This document shows, in pieces, positions 26,550 to 34,822 of a stretch of DNA of 64,000 nt. The translations under genes were made by a program, and so were the position numbers. The notes beneath the pieces are model-generated. The model had not been told where the DNA came from and did no database searches. It saw only the letters and a program-made list of their open reading frames with translations. Source of the DNA: Sporosarcina luteola. Lineage in GTDB: Bacteria > Bacillota > Bacilli > Bacillales_A > Planococcaceae. The stretch covers positions 1 through 64,000 of the forward strand of contig NZ_BJYL01000017.1 in assembly GCF_007991495.1 (NCBI RefSeq), in the 5' to 3' direction. How positions within the stretch are numbered: the first letter of the stretch is position 1; each line of letters starts with the position of its first letter.

Positions 26550-27118
26550 CTCCTTTCCAAGATGTCCGGCGTGTTCACATTCATGAAGGGTTGAAGAGTT
26601 TCATCTTCCGTTAGCAATCCGCCCTCAATCCACCGGACTCCATGTTTTTCCTGGACGTCCATGACCCGCCGATTTCCATTTTCAAGCGCCTCACGTAAAT
26701 CTCGCAAAGCAGCGTCATCCCACACGGATACGAGAGGATGATATTTCCCATCCACGACGACAGCCGTCACGCCAGAACTATGGCATTCTAACAGCCGCCC
26801 GATCACATCCGCCGTCATGAACGGCATATCGCAAGGCAAAACAATATATCGATCAGCCTTCACCTTTTTCATCCCCGACAAAATTCCAGCAATCGGACCT
26901 TGTCCCGCGAATTCTGCGATATCCGTCGTCACACACAATTCATCCGGAAACCTTTCCACTAATTCCGGTCGTGTCACTATGACGATTTCCTCACAAAACG
27001 GCGACAAAGCAGCTATCGACAGTTCATAGAAATACCTGTCTCCCCATTCGGCAAACGCTTTTGGGGAACCAAACCGGCTCGACATTCCGCCAGCAAGAAC
27101 AATGCCTGCCGTTTTCAT
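26546..27118 (-). CDS. mobA: Molybdenum cofactor guanylyltransferase MobA
   Basis: 190-residue nucleotidyltransferase that joins GMP to molybdopterin to form the MGD cofactor needed by NarG. Nucleotide-binding start [19 protein letters not shown] with the Lys of the motif, [12 protein letters not shown], and the metal-site [12 protein letters not shown]. It overlaps moaD by one base (TGATG) and moaA by four, so all are translationally coupled. Confidence 0.95.
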   Translation of the reverse strand: MKTAGIVLAGGMSSRFGSPKAFAEWGDRYFYELSIAALSPFCEEIVIVTRPELVERFPDELCVTTDIAEFAGQGPIAGILSGMKKVKADRYIVLPCDMPFMTADVIGRLLECHSSGVTAVVVDGKYHPLVSVWDDAALRDLREALENGNRRVMDVQEKHGVRWIEGGLLTEDETLQPFMNVNTPDILERS

Positions 27119-27351
27119 CAGCCACCACTAACCGGAGGTATGAAGGCACAAACATCACCTGAATGGATGACGTCTTCCTTTAATGCATACTCTTCATTCA
27201 CTGCCACTTGAACATTATCCGCTCCGAACCCTGGGTAGGATTCTTCTGCCCAGTCCAGCAATTCAGCAACTGTCATTGAATCGCGGTCTAGTGTCTCTTC
27301 CCCTTTTCCGGTCAACTCACGCAATCTCGCAAAATAATTCACTTTAATCAT
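27118..27351 (-). CDS. moaD: Molybdopterin synthase small subunit MoaD
   Basis: 77-residue ubiquitin-fold sulfur carrier. It ends in FIPPVSGG, the Gly-Gly tail that is thiocarboxylated and docks into MoaE. The ATG at 27351 overlaps the moaE stop (ATGA) and has AAAGGGGG ahead; the 22-residue upstream extension is read-through of moaE DNA. Activation would be by the MoeB-type enzyme at 30999-32018. Confidence 0.95.
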   Translation of the reverse strand: MIKVNYFARLRELTGKGEETLDRDSMTVAELLDWAEESYPGFGADNVQVAVNEEYALKEDVIHSGDVCAFIPPVSGG

Positions 27352-27794
27352 TTCTGCTCTACCCCCTTTTCCGGATATTTCTTCTGCGCGCCAATCCACT
27401 CTTCCCCATCTTCCCAAATTTCCTTTTTCCAGATAGGCACTACTTCTTTTATCCGATCAATCGCGTATTCATTCGCTTCATAAGCCGCCTTTCGATGCGG
27501 TGACGAAACAGCGATGACGACTGCGATGTCTGAAATTTGGAGTTCGCCGATCCGATGCGCAATTGCAACACGCACGCCCGGCCATTTCGCTTCCATCTCC
27601 GCTCCGATTTCCGCCATTTTCTTTTCCGCCATCGGCACATACGCTTCATACGATAAATATAACGTCTTCACACCATGCGTCCATTCCCGTACGTTGCCCG
27701 TAAAAACGACCACAGCGCCGGCCGATGGATGCAGCACATAGTCCATGTATTTCTGAACTTCTATCGGTGTATCCACAATTTCAAAAGGCTTCAT
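27348..27794 (-). CDS. moaE: Molybdopterin synthase large subunit MoaE
   Basis: 148-residue catalytic subunit that adds two sulfurs to cyclic pyranopterin. Motifs: GAVVVFTGNVREWTHG, LSYEAYVPMAEKKM, VRVAIAHRIGELQISDIAVV, SSPHRKAAYEANEYAID and PIWKKEIWEDGEEW with active-site lysines. ATG at 27794, two bases after the mobB stop with GGAAAGGAAG ahead. The 50 residues upstream in the longer frame are mobB DNA in another frame. Confidence 0.95.
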   Translation of the reverse strand: MKPFEIVDTPIEVQKYMDYVLHPSAGAVVVFTGNVREWTHGVKTLYLSYEAYVPMAEKKMAEIGAEMEAKWPGVRVAIAHRIGELQISDIAVVIAVSSPHRKAAYEANEYAIDRIKEVVPIWKKEIWEDGEEWIGAQKKYPEKGVEQK

Positions 27795-27795
27795 C

Positions 27796-28302
27796 TTAAT
27801 CTTCCTTTCCGAGCCATTCCAAAAACCAATCATCAATCCGCTCCGTATGCTCTCGCGAATCAATATGGGAGCTATCCGTCTCGATTTCAGAGCACCCGAT
27901 AACGAGCTGCCTGCCTTGCAAATTTTGAAGCGCATCCCAGTCATCTTGATTGCGAAGCAGAATTACTTTATCTCCATATTCCTTTTTATATCCTTCTATT
28001 AATAACACATCAGGTTCTCCAAACGAAGCCATCTTTTTCAACGTTTCAAATCCAGGCTCTTCATTCAACATCAACTGAGCCGCACCGCCACCCGCAACAA
28101 GCGCGGCATCCGCTCCGTCAGCCAAAAACGTCATCGTATCCGTCCCATCGTCAGGCATTTCCGGCTTCCCGCCATGTCCATGATGCTTCAGCACAGCGAC
28201 ATTCAAACCTTTTTCCTTCAATAAACGGACCCATCTCGCAACGAGTGTCGTCTTACCGCTATTTTTAAAGCCAACGACATGCAGTGTCTTCACAATGTCC
28301 AC
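27796..28302 (-). CDS. mobB: Molybdopterin-guanine dinucleotide biosynthesis protein MobB
   Basis: 168-residue P-loop GTPase-like accessory of Moco guanylylation. Walker A VGFKNSGKTTLVARWV near the start, then LNVAVLKHHGHGG and the DVLLIEGYKKEYGDKVIL block typical of MobB. Its start lies 13 bases inside the end of moeA. Confidence 0.94.
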   Translation of the reverse strand: MDIVKTLHVVGFKNSGKTTLVARWVRLLKEKGLNVAVLKHHGHGGKPEMPDDGTDTMTFLADGADAALVAGGGAAQLMLNEEPGFETLKKMASFGEPDVLLIEGYKKEYGDKVILLRNQDDWDALQNLQGRQLVIGCSEIETDSSHIDSREHTERIDDWFLEWLGKED

Positions 28303-29546
28303 TCGCTGACGCCTTGCTCACTGCCTAAAAGCAAGATGTCGATCTCGTCTCCCATACCATATCCTCGCGTCCCGCTTGGCAGTACGATCAGACAATTCCC
28401 CCTAGCGATGGAAGAGACTGCATTGGATTTATTAAAACCTGCAGGCACGGCTTCAATGCCGGCTTCAGTGAATGTCCAAGTCGCACGGATGAAGCGCGTA
28501 AACGGATTTGGCTTTGTAAAATCCTCGCCCAATTTCGCTGTCATCCTTGGCATGAAAGGCGCGGTTCCACCCATCATCGCAAGTATGGCGGGTCTTGTAA
28601 ACAATTCAAATCCCGTGAAGCAAGCAGATGGATTACCGGAAAGCCCGAACAATAATTTATTGCCAAGCACCGCAACAGTCGTCACACTTCCTGGACGCAT
28701 TGCGACTTTATTGAATAAAACCTCGGCGCCGAGCCGCTCGTAAATCGCCGGCAAATGATCATAATCACCGACAGAAACGCCGCCCGTCGTTATGAGGAAA
28801 TCCGATTCCGCAATGGCCTGTTCGACAATTGATGTGCAGGCGTCCAAATCATCCGCCGCCATCCCGTATGAACGATAGGCAATACCCATCCGATTGAGCT
28901 GCCCTTTGATCATCGGTCCATTGGAATTCCGGATTTTCCCCGGCACCAGTTCGTCTTCCACTTCAAGCAATTCCGTACCGGTCGATAAGATTCCTGCAAC
29001 CGGACGTTTCGCTACTTTTACTTGCGCGTAACCGAATGTCGCAAGCAAAGCAATTGTCCCCGGATGAACGAGCGAACCCGTTTCGATCAGGAGCTCGCCT
29101 TCTTTGGCGTCCTCGCCTTTGTAGGAGATATTCTCACCCGCTTCAAAAGGCTTCCTCAACGTGAATCCGCCGTCCATCTCTATTGCCTGTTCCAACATGA
29201 CAACCGCATCCGCGTTTTCTGGAATTTGTGCGCCCGTCATAATCCGATATGCTTCCTTTTCACCAATCGGCTTGTCTCCGACATAGCCGGCACCGATTTC
29301 TCCAATGACCGTGAGTGAAACCCGGTTATCGCCAGCTGCTCCTGCGGAATCAAGTGACCGGATGGCGAATCCGTCATAAGGCGATCGGTCAAAAGGAGGT
29401 ACATCATGTTTCGCGATGATTGGCTCAGCCAACACTCTTCCGTATACCTGTTCCAAGTCGATCATCTCTGTTCCTAAAGGCATTGCGTGCTCCATTACGA
29501 GTCTGACAGCATCTGCTACGGGAATCGGTTTTCTCATTTCCACCAT
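28290..29546 (-). CDS. moeA: Molybdopterin molybdenumtransferase MoeA
   Basis: 418-residue enzyme that inserts molybdate into adenylylated molybdopterin. Motifs: [61 protein letters not shown] region, [25 protein letters not shown] and [18 protein letters not shown]. The start at 29546 has AGGAGAGG seven bases ahead; the 84-residue extension of the open frame overlaps the divergent moaC and is not credible. It is the first gene of the leftward six-gene Moco operon. Confidence 0.96.
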   Translation of the reverse strand: MVEMRKPIPVADAVRLVMEHAMPLGTEMIDLEQVYGRVLAEPIIAKHDVPPFDRSPYDGFAIRSLDSAGAAGDNRVSLTVIGEIGAGYVGDKPIGEKEAYRIMTGAQIPENADAVVMLEQAIEMDGGFTLRKPFEAGENISYKGEDAKEGELLIETGSLVHPGTIALLATFGYAQVKVAKRPVAGILSTGTELLEVEDELVPGKIRNSNGPMIKGQLNRMGIAYRSYGMAADDLDACTSIVEQAIAESDFLITTGGVSVGDYDHLPAIYERLGAEVLFNKVAMRPGSVTTVAVLGNKLLFGLSGNPSACFTGFELFTRPAILAMMGGTAPFMPRMTAKLGEDFTKPNPFTRFIRATWTFTEAGIEAVPAGFNKSNAVSSIARGNCLIVLPSGTRGYGMGDEIDILLLGSEQGVSEWTL

Positions 29547-29607
29547 TTCGAATCCTCTCCTATCTTCTGCTATACTAAGAGTACTATGTTTGAGGGGAAT
29601 GAATCCA

Positions 29608-30105
29608 ATGTCTGAATTGACGCATTTCAACGAACAAGGACGCGCCAAAATGGTCGACGTCTCCGATAAAGCCATTACAACCAGAACAGCCATCGCCACT
29701 TCATCCATTCTTGTGAATGAACTGATCCACTCCCAAATTACAGAGGGGACGAATAAAAAAGGGGATGTCTTCGCCGTCGCACAAGTCGCCGCAGTCATGG
29801 CAGCGAAAAATACTTCATCGATTATCCCAATGTGCCACCCGCTCGCATTGACCGGCGTAGATGTCCACTTTGAATGGCAAATCGACGAATCGAAAGGCCA
29901 TTATGAAGTGCTCATCCAAGCCGAAGTGAAGACAAAAGGCTTAACCGGTGTCGAAATGGAAGCCCTCACCGCCGCTTCCGCCGCTGCGCTTACCATTTAC
30001 GATATGTGCAAAGCTGCCGGAAAAGAGATGGTCATCGGCCCAACGATGTTGCAGAAAAAGACCGGCGGGAAGAACGGTGACTTTGAGCGTACGATTTCTG
30101 AATGA
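29608..30105 (+). CDS. moaC: Cyclic pyranopterin monophosphate synthase MoaC
   Basis: 165 residues, the normal length, partner of MoaA in the first Moco step. Motifs: [56 protein letters not shown] with the active-site His/Cys, [19 protein letters not shown]-type block and [10 protein letters not shown] chose the ATG at 29608 with GAGGGG ahead. It is the only rightward gene of the molybdenum region, divergent from moeA by 61 bp. Its last codon and stop (GAATGA) form the first bases of a 21-bp tandem array. Confidence 0.95.
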   Translation: MSELTHFNEQGRAKMVDVSDKAITTRTAIATSSILVNELIHSQITEGTNKKGDVFAVAQVAAVMAAKNTSSIIPMCHPLALTGVDVHFEWQIDESKGHYEVLIQAEVKTKGLTGVEMEALTAASAAALTIYDMCKAAGKEMVIGPTMLQKKTGGKNGDFERTISE

Positions 30106-30309
30106 GAACTCTTCGGGAATGAATGAGAACTCTTCGACGGTGAATGAGAACTCCAAGCCAATGAATGAGAACTCTTCGGCGATGAATGAGAACTCCATAG
30201 CTTTGAATGAGAACTCCATAGCTTTGAATGAGAACTTCTGGTCCGTAAACGAGAACTCTTGGTCCGCGAAGGAGAACTCGCTACCCTGAAAGGAGAACTC
30301 CTCCGTCGG
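30100..30309 (+). repeat. 21-bp tandem array, family 1 (10 units)
   Basis: Ten units of exactly 21 bases start at 30100, 30121, 30142, 30163, 30184, 30205, 30226, 30247, 30268 and 30289. Each begins GAATGAGAACT (last three AAACGAGAACT, GAAGGAGAACT, AAAGGAGAACT), followed by ten variable bases. Units five and six are identical. The moaC stop codon lies within unit one. The family matches 13335-13441. Confidence 0.95.
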
Positions 30310-30337
30310 CGCGCCGGTTTCCCGTAGGTAAAAAGTC

Positions 30338-30443
30338 ATGAAGTGACGATAACTTTCGAAAAGTGACCGATAACTTCCCGAAAGTGAACGATAAAATTGT
30401 GACATTGACCGATACCGCCCGGAAGTGACCGATAACTCTAACA
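30338..30443 (+). repeat. 20/21-bp tandem array, family 2 (5 units)
   Basis: AAGTGA cores at 30341, 30361, 30382, (CATTGA at) 30403 and 30423; consensus AAGTGACCGATAAC plus 6-7 variable bases. It lies directly after the family 1 array and before the moaB stop, in a 365-bp gap with no gene or clear terminator. Confidence 0.9.
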
Positions 30444-30470
30444 AGCAGCACTTTTCGCCGTCCAAACCCG

Positions 30471-30986
30471 CTACTCCTTCCGATGCTTCGTCAATTCATG
30501 TACGATATGATGAAGCTCTGGAAGGATTAGTTTATCCATCGCCAATTTCACTGCTTTTGATGAACCTGGCAGTGCGAATAGCACTTTATCGTCAATCGAA
30601 CCCGCAGTTGCTCGGCTCAATAAAGCCTTTGATCCCACATCTTCCGTATAGCTCAGAAATCTGAACAATTCACCGAAGCCATCGATTGTTTTCGTGAAAT
30701 ACGGAGTCACCGTTTCAATTGTCACATCGCGAAAACCGATCCCAGAGCCTCCCGTTATGATAATTGCCTCAGCTGCTGCATCGCCGAGCCACTCTTCCAC
30801 GTTGCGGGATATCTCCGTCGGCTCATCGGTGCAAATCCGGTAGTCAACGATCTGATGGCCGGCTTTCTTTGCCATCCGGATGATCGTTCCGCCGCTTTTA
30901 TCCGTTTCCTTATCGCGCGTATCGCTTACCGTCAATACACAAATCGCAATCGCCCTTTTCTTCTCCAACTCCGATAGTTGAGACAA
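30471..30986 (-). CDS. moaB: Molybdenum cofactor adenylyltransferase-type protein MoaB
   Basis: 171 residues, MogA/MoaB family, which adenylylates molybdopterin before MoeA acts. Motifs: ICVLTVSDTRDKETDKSGG, EAIIITGGSGIGFRDVTIE, GFGELFRFLSYTEDVGSKAL and LFALPGSSKAVKLAMDKLI. The start is TTG at 30986, with AGGGGGAAG eight bases ahead, 12 bases after moeB. It is the last gene of the leftward nar-nre-narK-moeB-moaB series. No clear terminator follows; transcription would run into the repeat arrays. Confidence 0.95.
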   Translation of the reverse strand: MSQLSELEKKRAIAICVLTVSDTRDKETDKSGGTIIRMAKKAGHQIVDYRICTDEPTEISRNVEEWLGDAAAEAIIITGGSGIGFRDVTIETVTPYFTKTIDGFGELFRFLSYTEDVGSKALLSRATAGSIDDKVLFALPGSSKAVKLAMDKLILPELHHIVHELTKHRKE

Positions 30987-30998
30987 ATCGTCTTCCCC

Positions 30999-32018
30999 CT
31001 ACCCAAAAAATTGATGATACAGCTTCCTGCCTTCTTTCATATCTCTTAACCCATGAATGAGCAATCTTCCATTTTGGAATAAAACACAACGATAGCCTTC
31101 TGCATGGAACTCAACGAAAAACGGTGTCATTTTATAATCCGTGCCTAATCGTTTTGCAACTTGCTCGCCGTCATTTAATGTCAAAGTCCGGCTGCTATCT
31201 GGGATAACTTGAACCGTCTCCCTGCCGCATAAGACAGCATAGTTCGTACCTTCAGCTCTATTGAGGGAAGGATATGTAGGCTCAGCTCCGCAAGTTTCAC
31301 AATGCTCATTCCGTATCCTCGAAATCCCCGCTTCGACTTGGGTGTTGTTCCACAAATCGAAATGAAGGAGCTTTGTCATCATCGCATCTTCATTGCCCGT
31401 CAGCCATTTCAGTGCTTCAGCAGTTTGCCGAGCGGCAACGGTTTGAACAGCAGGTGCGATGATGCCGGCAGTATCGCATGTTTCATTCACCGAAGGAAGG
31501 ACTGGCAATAAACAGCGAAAGCAAGCTGATTTCTCCGGAATGAACGGAAATACAGTCCCTGAACTTCCGACGCAAGCACCATGAATCCAAGGGATGCCTT
31601 TTTTCCACGCGACATCATTCATCAAAAGCCTCGTTTCAAAGTTGTCCGTCGCATCCATGATCAAGTCTGCATCCGCAGTTATTTCCTCTAGCATCGGACC
31701 ATCGACATGATCGAGAACCGTGCGAATATCGCAGTCTTGACGGATCTCTTGTAATCTACGTTTTGCGGCTACTACTTTAGGCATGCCACTAAGCGCGTCT
31801 TGTTCCGTAAACAATTGCTGTCTTTGCAGGTTGGACATCTCCACATAATCCCGATCTGCAATGGTCAGTTTGCCGATTCCGGCTCTGACAAGCATTTCGG
31901 AAATGGGCGATCCGAGTGCGCCGCAGCCAATTATGACGACATGTGCATCCTGCAAACGCTTTTGCCCTTCTGTGCCAATCGGCTTGAACAGGGTCTGTCG
32001 TGAGTATCTGTTTTCCAT
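30999..32018 (-). CDS. moeB: MoeB/ThiF-family adenylyltransferase
   Basis: 339-residue E1-like enzyme that adenylylates the C-terminal glycine of a sulfur carrier, here most likely MoaD. ATP site VVIIGCGALGSPISEMLVRAG, DRDYVEMSNLQRQQLF, DATDNFETRLLMND and CxxC zinc pairs in CFRCLLP and CETCGAE. The ~90-residue C-terminal part (from about residue 250) is not a recognisable rhodanese. Its place between narK and moaB ties it to molybdopterin rather than thiamine. Confidence 0.92.
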   Translation of the reverse strand: MENRYSRQTLFKPIGTEGQKRLQDAHVVIIGCGALGSPISEMLVRAGIGKLTIADRDYVEMSNLQRQQLFTEQDALSGMPKVVAAKRRLQEIRQDCDIRTVLDHVDGPMLEEITADADLIMDATDNFETRLLMNDVAWKKGIPWIHGACVGSSGTVFPFIPEKSACFRCLLPVLPSVNETCDTAGIIAPAVQTVAARQTAEALKWLTGNEDAMMTKLLHFDLWNNTQVEAGISRIRNEHCETCGAEPTYPSLNRAEGTNYAVLCGRETVQVIPDSSRTLTLNDGEQVAKRLGTDYKMTPFFVEFHAEGYRCVLFQNGRLLIHGLRDMKEGRKLYHQFFG

Positions 32019-32065
32019 TTCCCCTACACTCCCTTACCTTTAAATACGGTAAGGGCTACCAGTCA

Positions 32066-33577
32066 TTACGACCGGTCGCCCTCTTTTGGTGAAGGTGTAA
32101 TATCGCTGAATGTACCTACGTAACGCTCCACGTCACCGGCACTGTTTTTAACAGCGTTGATGGTTAGAAGTTCCAAGTACTCTCTGCCATCTTTTCGTCG
32201 ATTCCAAATTTCACCTTGCCAATGTCCCACTTCACCTATTTTATTCCACATCTTAGCGTAAAAATCCTTTGTCTGCCTTCCGGAACTGAGGACATTCGGA
32301 TTGTTTCCAACTACTTCTTCCTCACTATAGCCTGTCAGACGTGTGAATGCGGGATTGACGGAAACGATTTTTCCGTCCGAATTTGTAACGAGAATTCCCT
32401 GCCCTGTCGAATCGAACACTTCCTTTGAAAGGGAGAGGCGATCCATATAGTACAGCCAAACGACGAGCACGAGGCTGACGAGTGCGACTTGGGAAAACGC
32501 CATGAATCCGATGGAGTATGAGCCGGTCATCGAGTGGATTGTCGCCAAGAGTAATGGAGGGAAGAATCCGCCTAAACCGCCCATCATGGAAACGATCCCG
32601 TTGACAATACCTGCTTGTTTATTGAAATAGAATGGGACGAGTTTGAAAATAACACCGTTCCCGATTCCCGCCATTGAGGCAATTAAAATACTTCCTACTG
32701 TATATAGCCCGATTCCAGGTGAGAAGGCCAGAATGATTGCAGCTAATGTCAGACCTGCAAAGCTGCCCATCAGCAGGAATAATGGCTGGAATTTATCCGC
32801 AAGCCAACCGCCTACAGGGCGAAGCAAAGTCGCCACGACGATGAAACCGGCTGTCCGCATACCTGCATCCACTTTCTCCAAATCGAAATAAGTGACAAGG
32901 AAGTTCGGTAGAAAGACCGTGAATGCTACAAATGACCCGAACGTGATGAAGTAGAATAAAGAGAAGAACCATAGCTTCTCGTTTTTGTATACGCCTTTGA
33001 TCTGCTCGATCATTGGGGCTTTCGACTTCACTTCAGCTTTGTCACCGAATATGAAATTCAATACGGCAAAGATAAGAAGCAAAATTAGATATAGCTTGAC
33101 CGTTGCTGACCAGCCGATTTGTGTCGCGATGACGGGTGCTGCGAATGTCGATACGGCTGTACCGATATTCCCCATCCCGTAAATACCGTTGACAAGTCCG
33201 TGTTTTTCCTTCGGATAGTACTTCGGCAATGACGTTACACCGACTGAAAAGACTGCCCCACCGATTCCCAGGAAGGTTCCTCCGATGATCAGCCCGGTGA
33301 ATGAAGATGTTTCACTTATGTAAAACACCGGGAACAACAGTAGGATGAAACTGATCATGAAGATAATCCTTGCGCCAAATACGTTTGCATAGTACCCGAG
33401 CGGCATCCGTAAGATTGACCCTAATACAACAGGAACTGCCGTGACAATCGCTAATTTTTCTGGTGCTATGGCAATATCCTCGGTGATGAAAGGCAGCAGG
33501 GAGGAGATTAATACCCATACCATGAAACCGACAACAAGGTTGGCCGTCTGTAATGGCAATTGTATTTTCTTAATCAT
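32066..33577 (-). CDS. narK: NarK-type nitrate/nitrite MFS transporter with C-terminal PAS domain
   Basis: 503 residues. The first ~380 are a 12-segment NarK/NasA-type MFS transporter: SILRMPLGYYANVFGARI, GIGGAVFSVGVTSLPKYYPK, GLVNGIYGMGNIGTA, LLRPVGGWLADKF and GIVNGIVSMMGGLGGFFPP (nitrate signature). Residues ~381-495 form a PAS/PAC domain (FDSTGQGILVTNSDGKIVSV, NPAFTRLTGYSEEEV, GEIWNRRKDGREYLE, YVGTFSDIT), encoded about 32085-32437. Ordinary NarK stops near residue 390-400. It sits among narGHJI, nreABC and Moco genes, so nitrate uptake/nitrite export is well supported. The PAS domain may sense or relay a signal. No strong ribosome site precedes the ATG. Confidence 0.92.
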   Translation of the reverse strand: MIKKIQLPLQTANLVVGFMVWVLISSLLPFITEDIAIAPEKLAIVTAVPVVLGSILRMPLGYYANVFGARIIFMISFILLLFPVFYISETSSFTGLIIGGTFLGIGGAVFSVGVTSLPKYYPKEKHGLVNGIYGMGNIGTAVSTFAAPVIATQIGWSATVKLYLILLLIFAVLNFIFGDKAEVKSKAPMIEQIKGVYKNEKLWFFSLFYFITFGSFVAFTVFLPNFLVTYFDLEKVDAGMRTAGFIVVATLLRPVGGWLADKFQPLFLLMGSFAGLTLAAIILAFSPGIGLYTVGSILIASMAGIGNGVIFKLVPFYFNKQAGIVNGIVSMMGGLGGFFPPLLLATIHSMTGSYSIGFMAFSQVALVSLVLVVWLYYMDRLSLSKEVFDSTGQGILVTNSDGKIVSVNPAFTRLTGYSEEEVVGNNPNVLSSGRQTKDFYAKMWNKIGEVGHWQGEIWNRRKDGREYLELLTINAVKNSAGDVERYVGTFSDITPSPKEGDRS

Positions 33578-33627
33578 TTAAATCAGTCCATTTCTGAAAG
33601 TAGTGAACTTCACTTCAGGATTTTCAA

Positions 33628-34158
33628 CTATGAAATAATGGATGTGTATAAGTCATCGAATAATTGATCCTGCTCCGTAATTCGAAGCGTGTTGATGACC
33701 ATTGGAAAAACGATCGATTGTTCCTTGACGAAATGAATTGTAATTACTTCAAACGCTTCACCGGCATCCTTCACGATATCCTTCATTTCCTGAAGGGATA
33801 GCTCATTAAGGTTTCCGAGTGTGTGATGAAGGAAATGACCTATATACGAGTCGATTTCTTCATGTTCATCTTCAAGTGCACGAATTGGACCTTGCTCATC
33901 ACCGATATATTTCGAAAGCAGCGGGAAAAGGATTTCCTCTTCCTTTTCAGTATGATTTTTCAGCGGTTCGATGAATTCAATGATCAATTTCCGCAATGTC
34001 TGTAATGCTTCACGGGCTTCTTCTTCATTATAAATATCCCGTTCGAAGCCGAGGACGATCGTATGCCATCCATCCATCAAATACGATAAGTAATTATGTT
34101 CGTTTTCAAGCACCCGCAATGCAGGCAATTCAAACTGAAATTTCTTCACAGTCGTCAA
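33628..34158 (-). CDS. Hemerythrin-like (HHE) domain protein
   Basis: About 176-residue four-helix protein with hemerythrin-type His/Glu ligands: LRVLENEHNYLSYLMDGWH, KNHTEKEEEILFPLL, ALEDEHEEIDSYIGHFLHH and IHFVKEQSIVFPMV. The start is probably TTG at 34158, eight bases after AGGAGG; a GTG nine bases earlier abuts that site. It follows nreC closely and precedes narK. In this setting a di-iron O2 or NO binding/protection role during nitrate respiration is likely; this is inference. Confidence 0.85.
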   Translation of the reverse strand: MTTVKKFQFELPALRVLENEHNYLSYLMDGWHTIVLGFERDIYNEEEAREALQTLRKLIIEFIEPLKNHTEKEEEILFPLLSKYIGDEQGPIRALEDEHEEIDSYIGHFLHHTLGNLNELSLQEMKDIVKDAGEAFEVITIHFVKEQSIVFPMVINTLRITEQDQLFDDLYTSIIS

Positions 34159-34174
34159 CAATAGCACCTCCTGA

Positions 34175-34822
34175 TCAGAAGTTTAGAAACTTCTTTCTTA
34201 ACGCATATTCAACTAGCTCCGGTCTGCTCTTTAAATTCAACTTCTCCATAAGTTTCGACTTATGTGCTTCGACCGTTTTGACGGAAATGTAGAGCATTTC
34301 TGCAATTTCTTTATTGCCATACCCTTTTGCAACGAGCGGCAAGACTTCAATTTCCCTTTTCGATAAGATTTTATACGGATCAGTCTCCACTTCACCTGAA
34401 TCCTTCTTAACGAATTGGCGGACGAGTGACGTTGCCATGGAAGGATGGATATAGGTGCCTCCGTCATAGACCGTCCGGATTGCCGAAAGCAGCTCCTCAT
34501 CCGGTGAATTCTTCAATACATACCCGGATGCTCCGTTTTTTAATACATGGAATAAATACTCTTCATCATCGTACATCGTGAGAATTACGATTTTTGTGTT
34601 AGGAAAATCTTCTTTTATCTTCCCGGTTGCGATTAAACCGCTCTCTCCGGGAGGCATGCTCAGATCCATCAGCAGAATGTCAGGTTGATATTTTGCAACC
34701 TGATCGTATGCTTCTAACCCATCCGCCGCTGTCGCTACTACTTCCATGTCATTTTGATAGTTCAAAATATGCATGAACCCGCTGCGAACAACTGCATGAT
34801 CATCGGCAATGATGATTTTCAT
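34175..34822 (-). CDS. nreC: Response regulator NreC
   Basis: 215-residue NarL/FixJ-type regulator. The receiver has the DD pair in [12 protein letters not shown], phospho-acceptor Asp53 in [13 protein letters not shown] and the conserved Lys in [12 protein letters not shown]. The C-terminal LuxR helix-turn-helix is [25 protein letters not shown] followed by [15 protein letters not shown]. It overlaps nreB by four bases. With NreA and NreB it should activate nar and nitrite genes without oxygen and with nitrate. Confidence 0.95.
   Translation of the reverse strand: MKIIIADDHAVVRSGFMHILNYQNDMEVVATAADGLEAYDQVAKYQPDILLMDLSMPPGESGLIATGKIKEDFPNTKIVILTMYDDEEYLFHVLKNGASGYVLKNSPDEELLSAIRTVYDGGTYIHPSMATSLVRQFVKKDSGEVETDPYKILSKREIEVLPLVAKGYGNKEIAEMLYISVKTVEAHKSKLMEKLNLKSRPELVEYALRKKFLNF

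Noticed and set aside
29547-29798. 84-residue N-terminal extension of MoeA
   Set aside because: It overlaps the divergent moaC start; the real start has AGGAGAGG ahead.
29941-30465. 174-codon leftward open frame with ten EFSF-x3 heptapeptides
   Set aside because: It is the translation of the 21-bp array and of the back of moaC; it has no ribosome site or family resemblance, and a stop-free 21-bp unit keeps any frame open.
32019-32066. Terminator between narK and moeB
   Set aside because: GGGC-ACCGGT / ACTGGT-GCCC forms a hairpin at the narK stop, but no T run follows leftward; it may be a processing site but is too weak to call.
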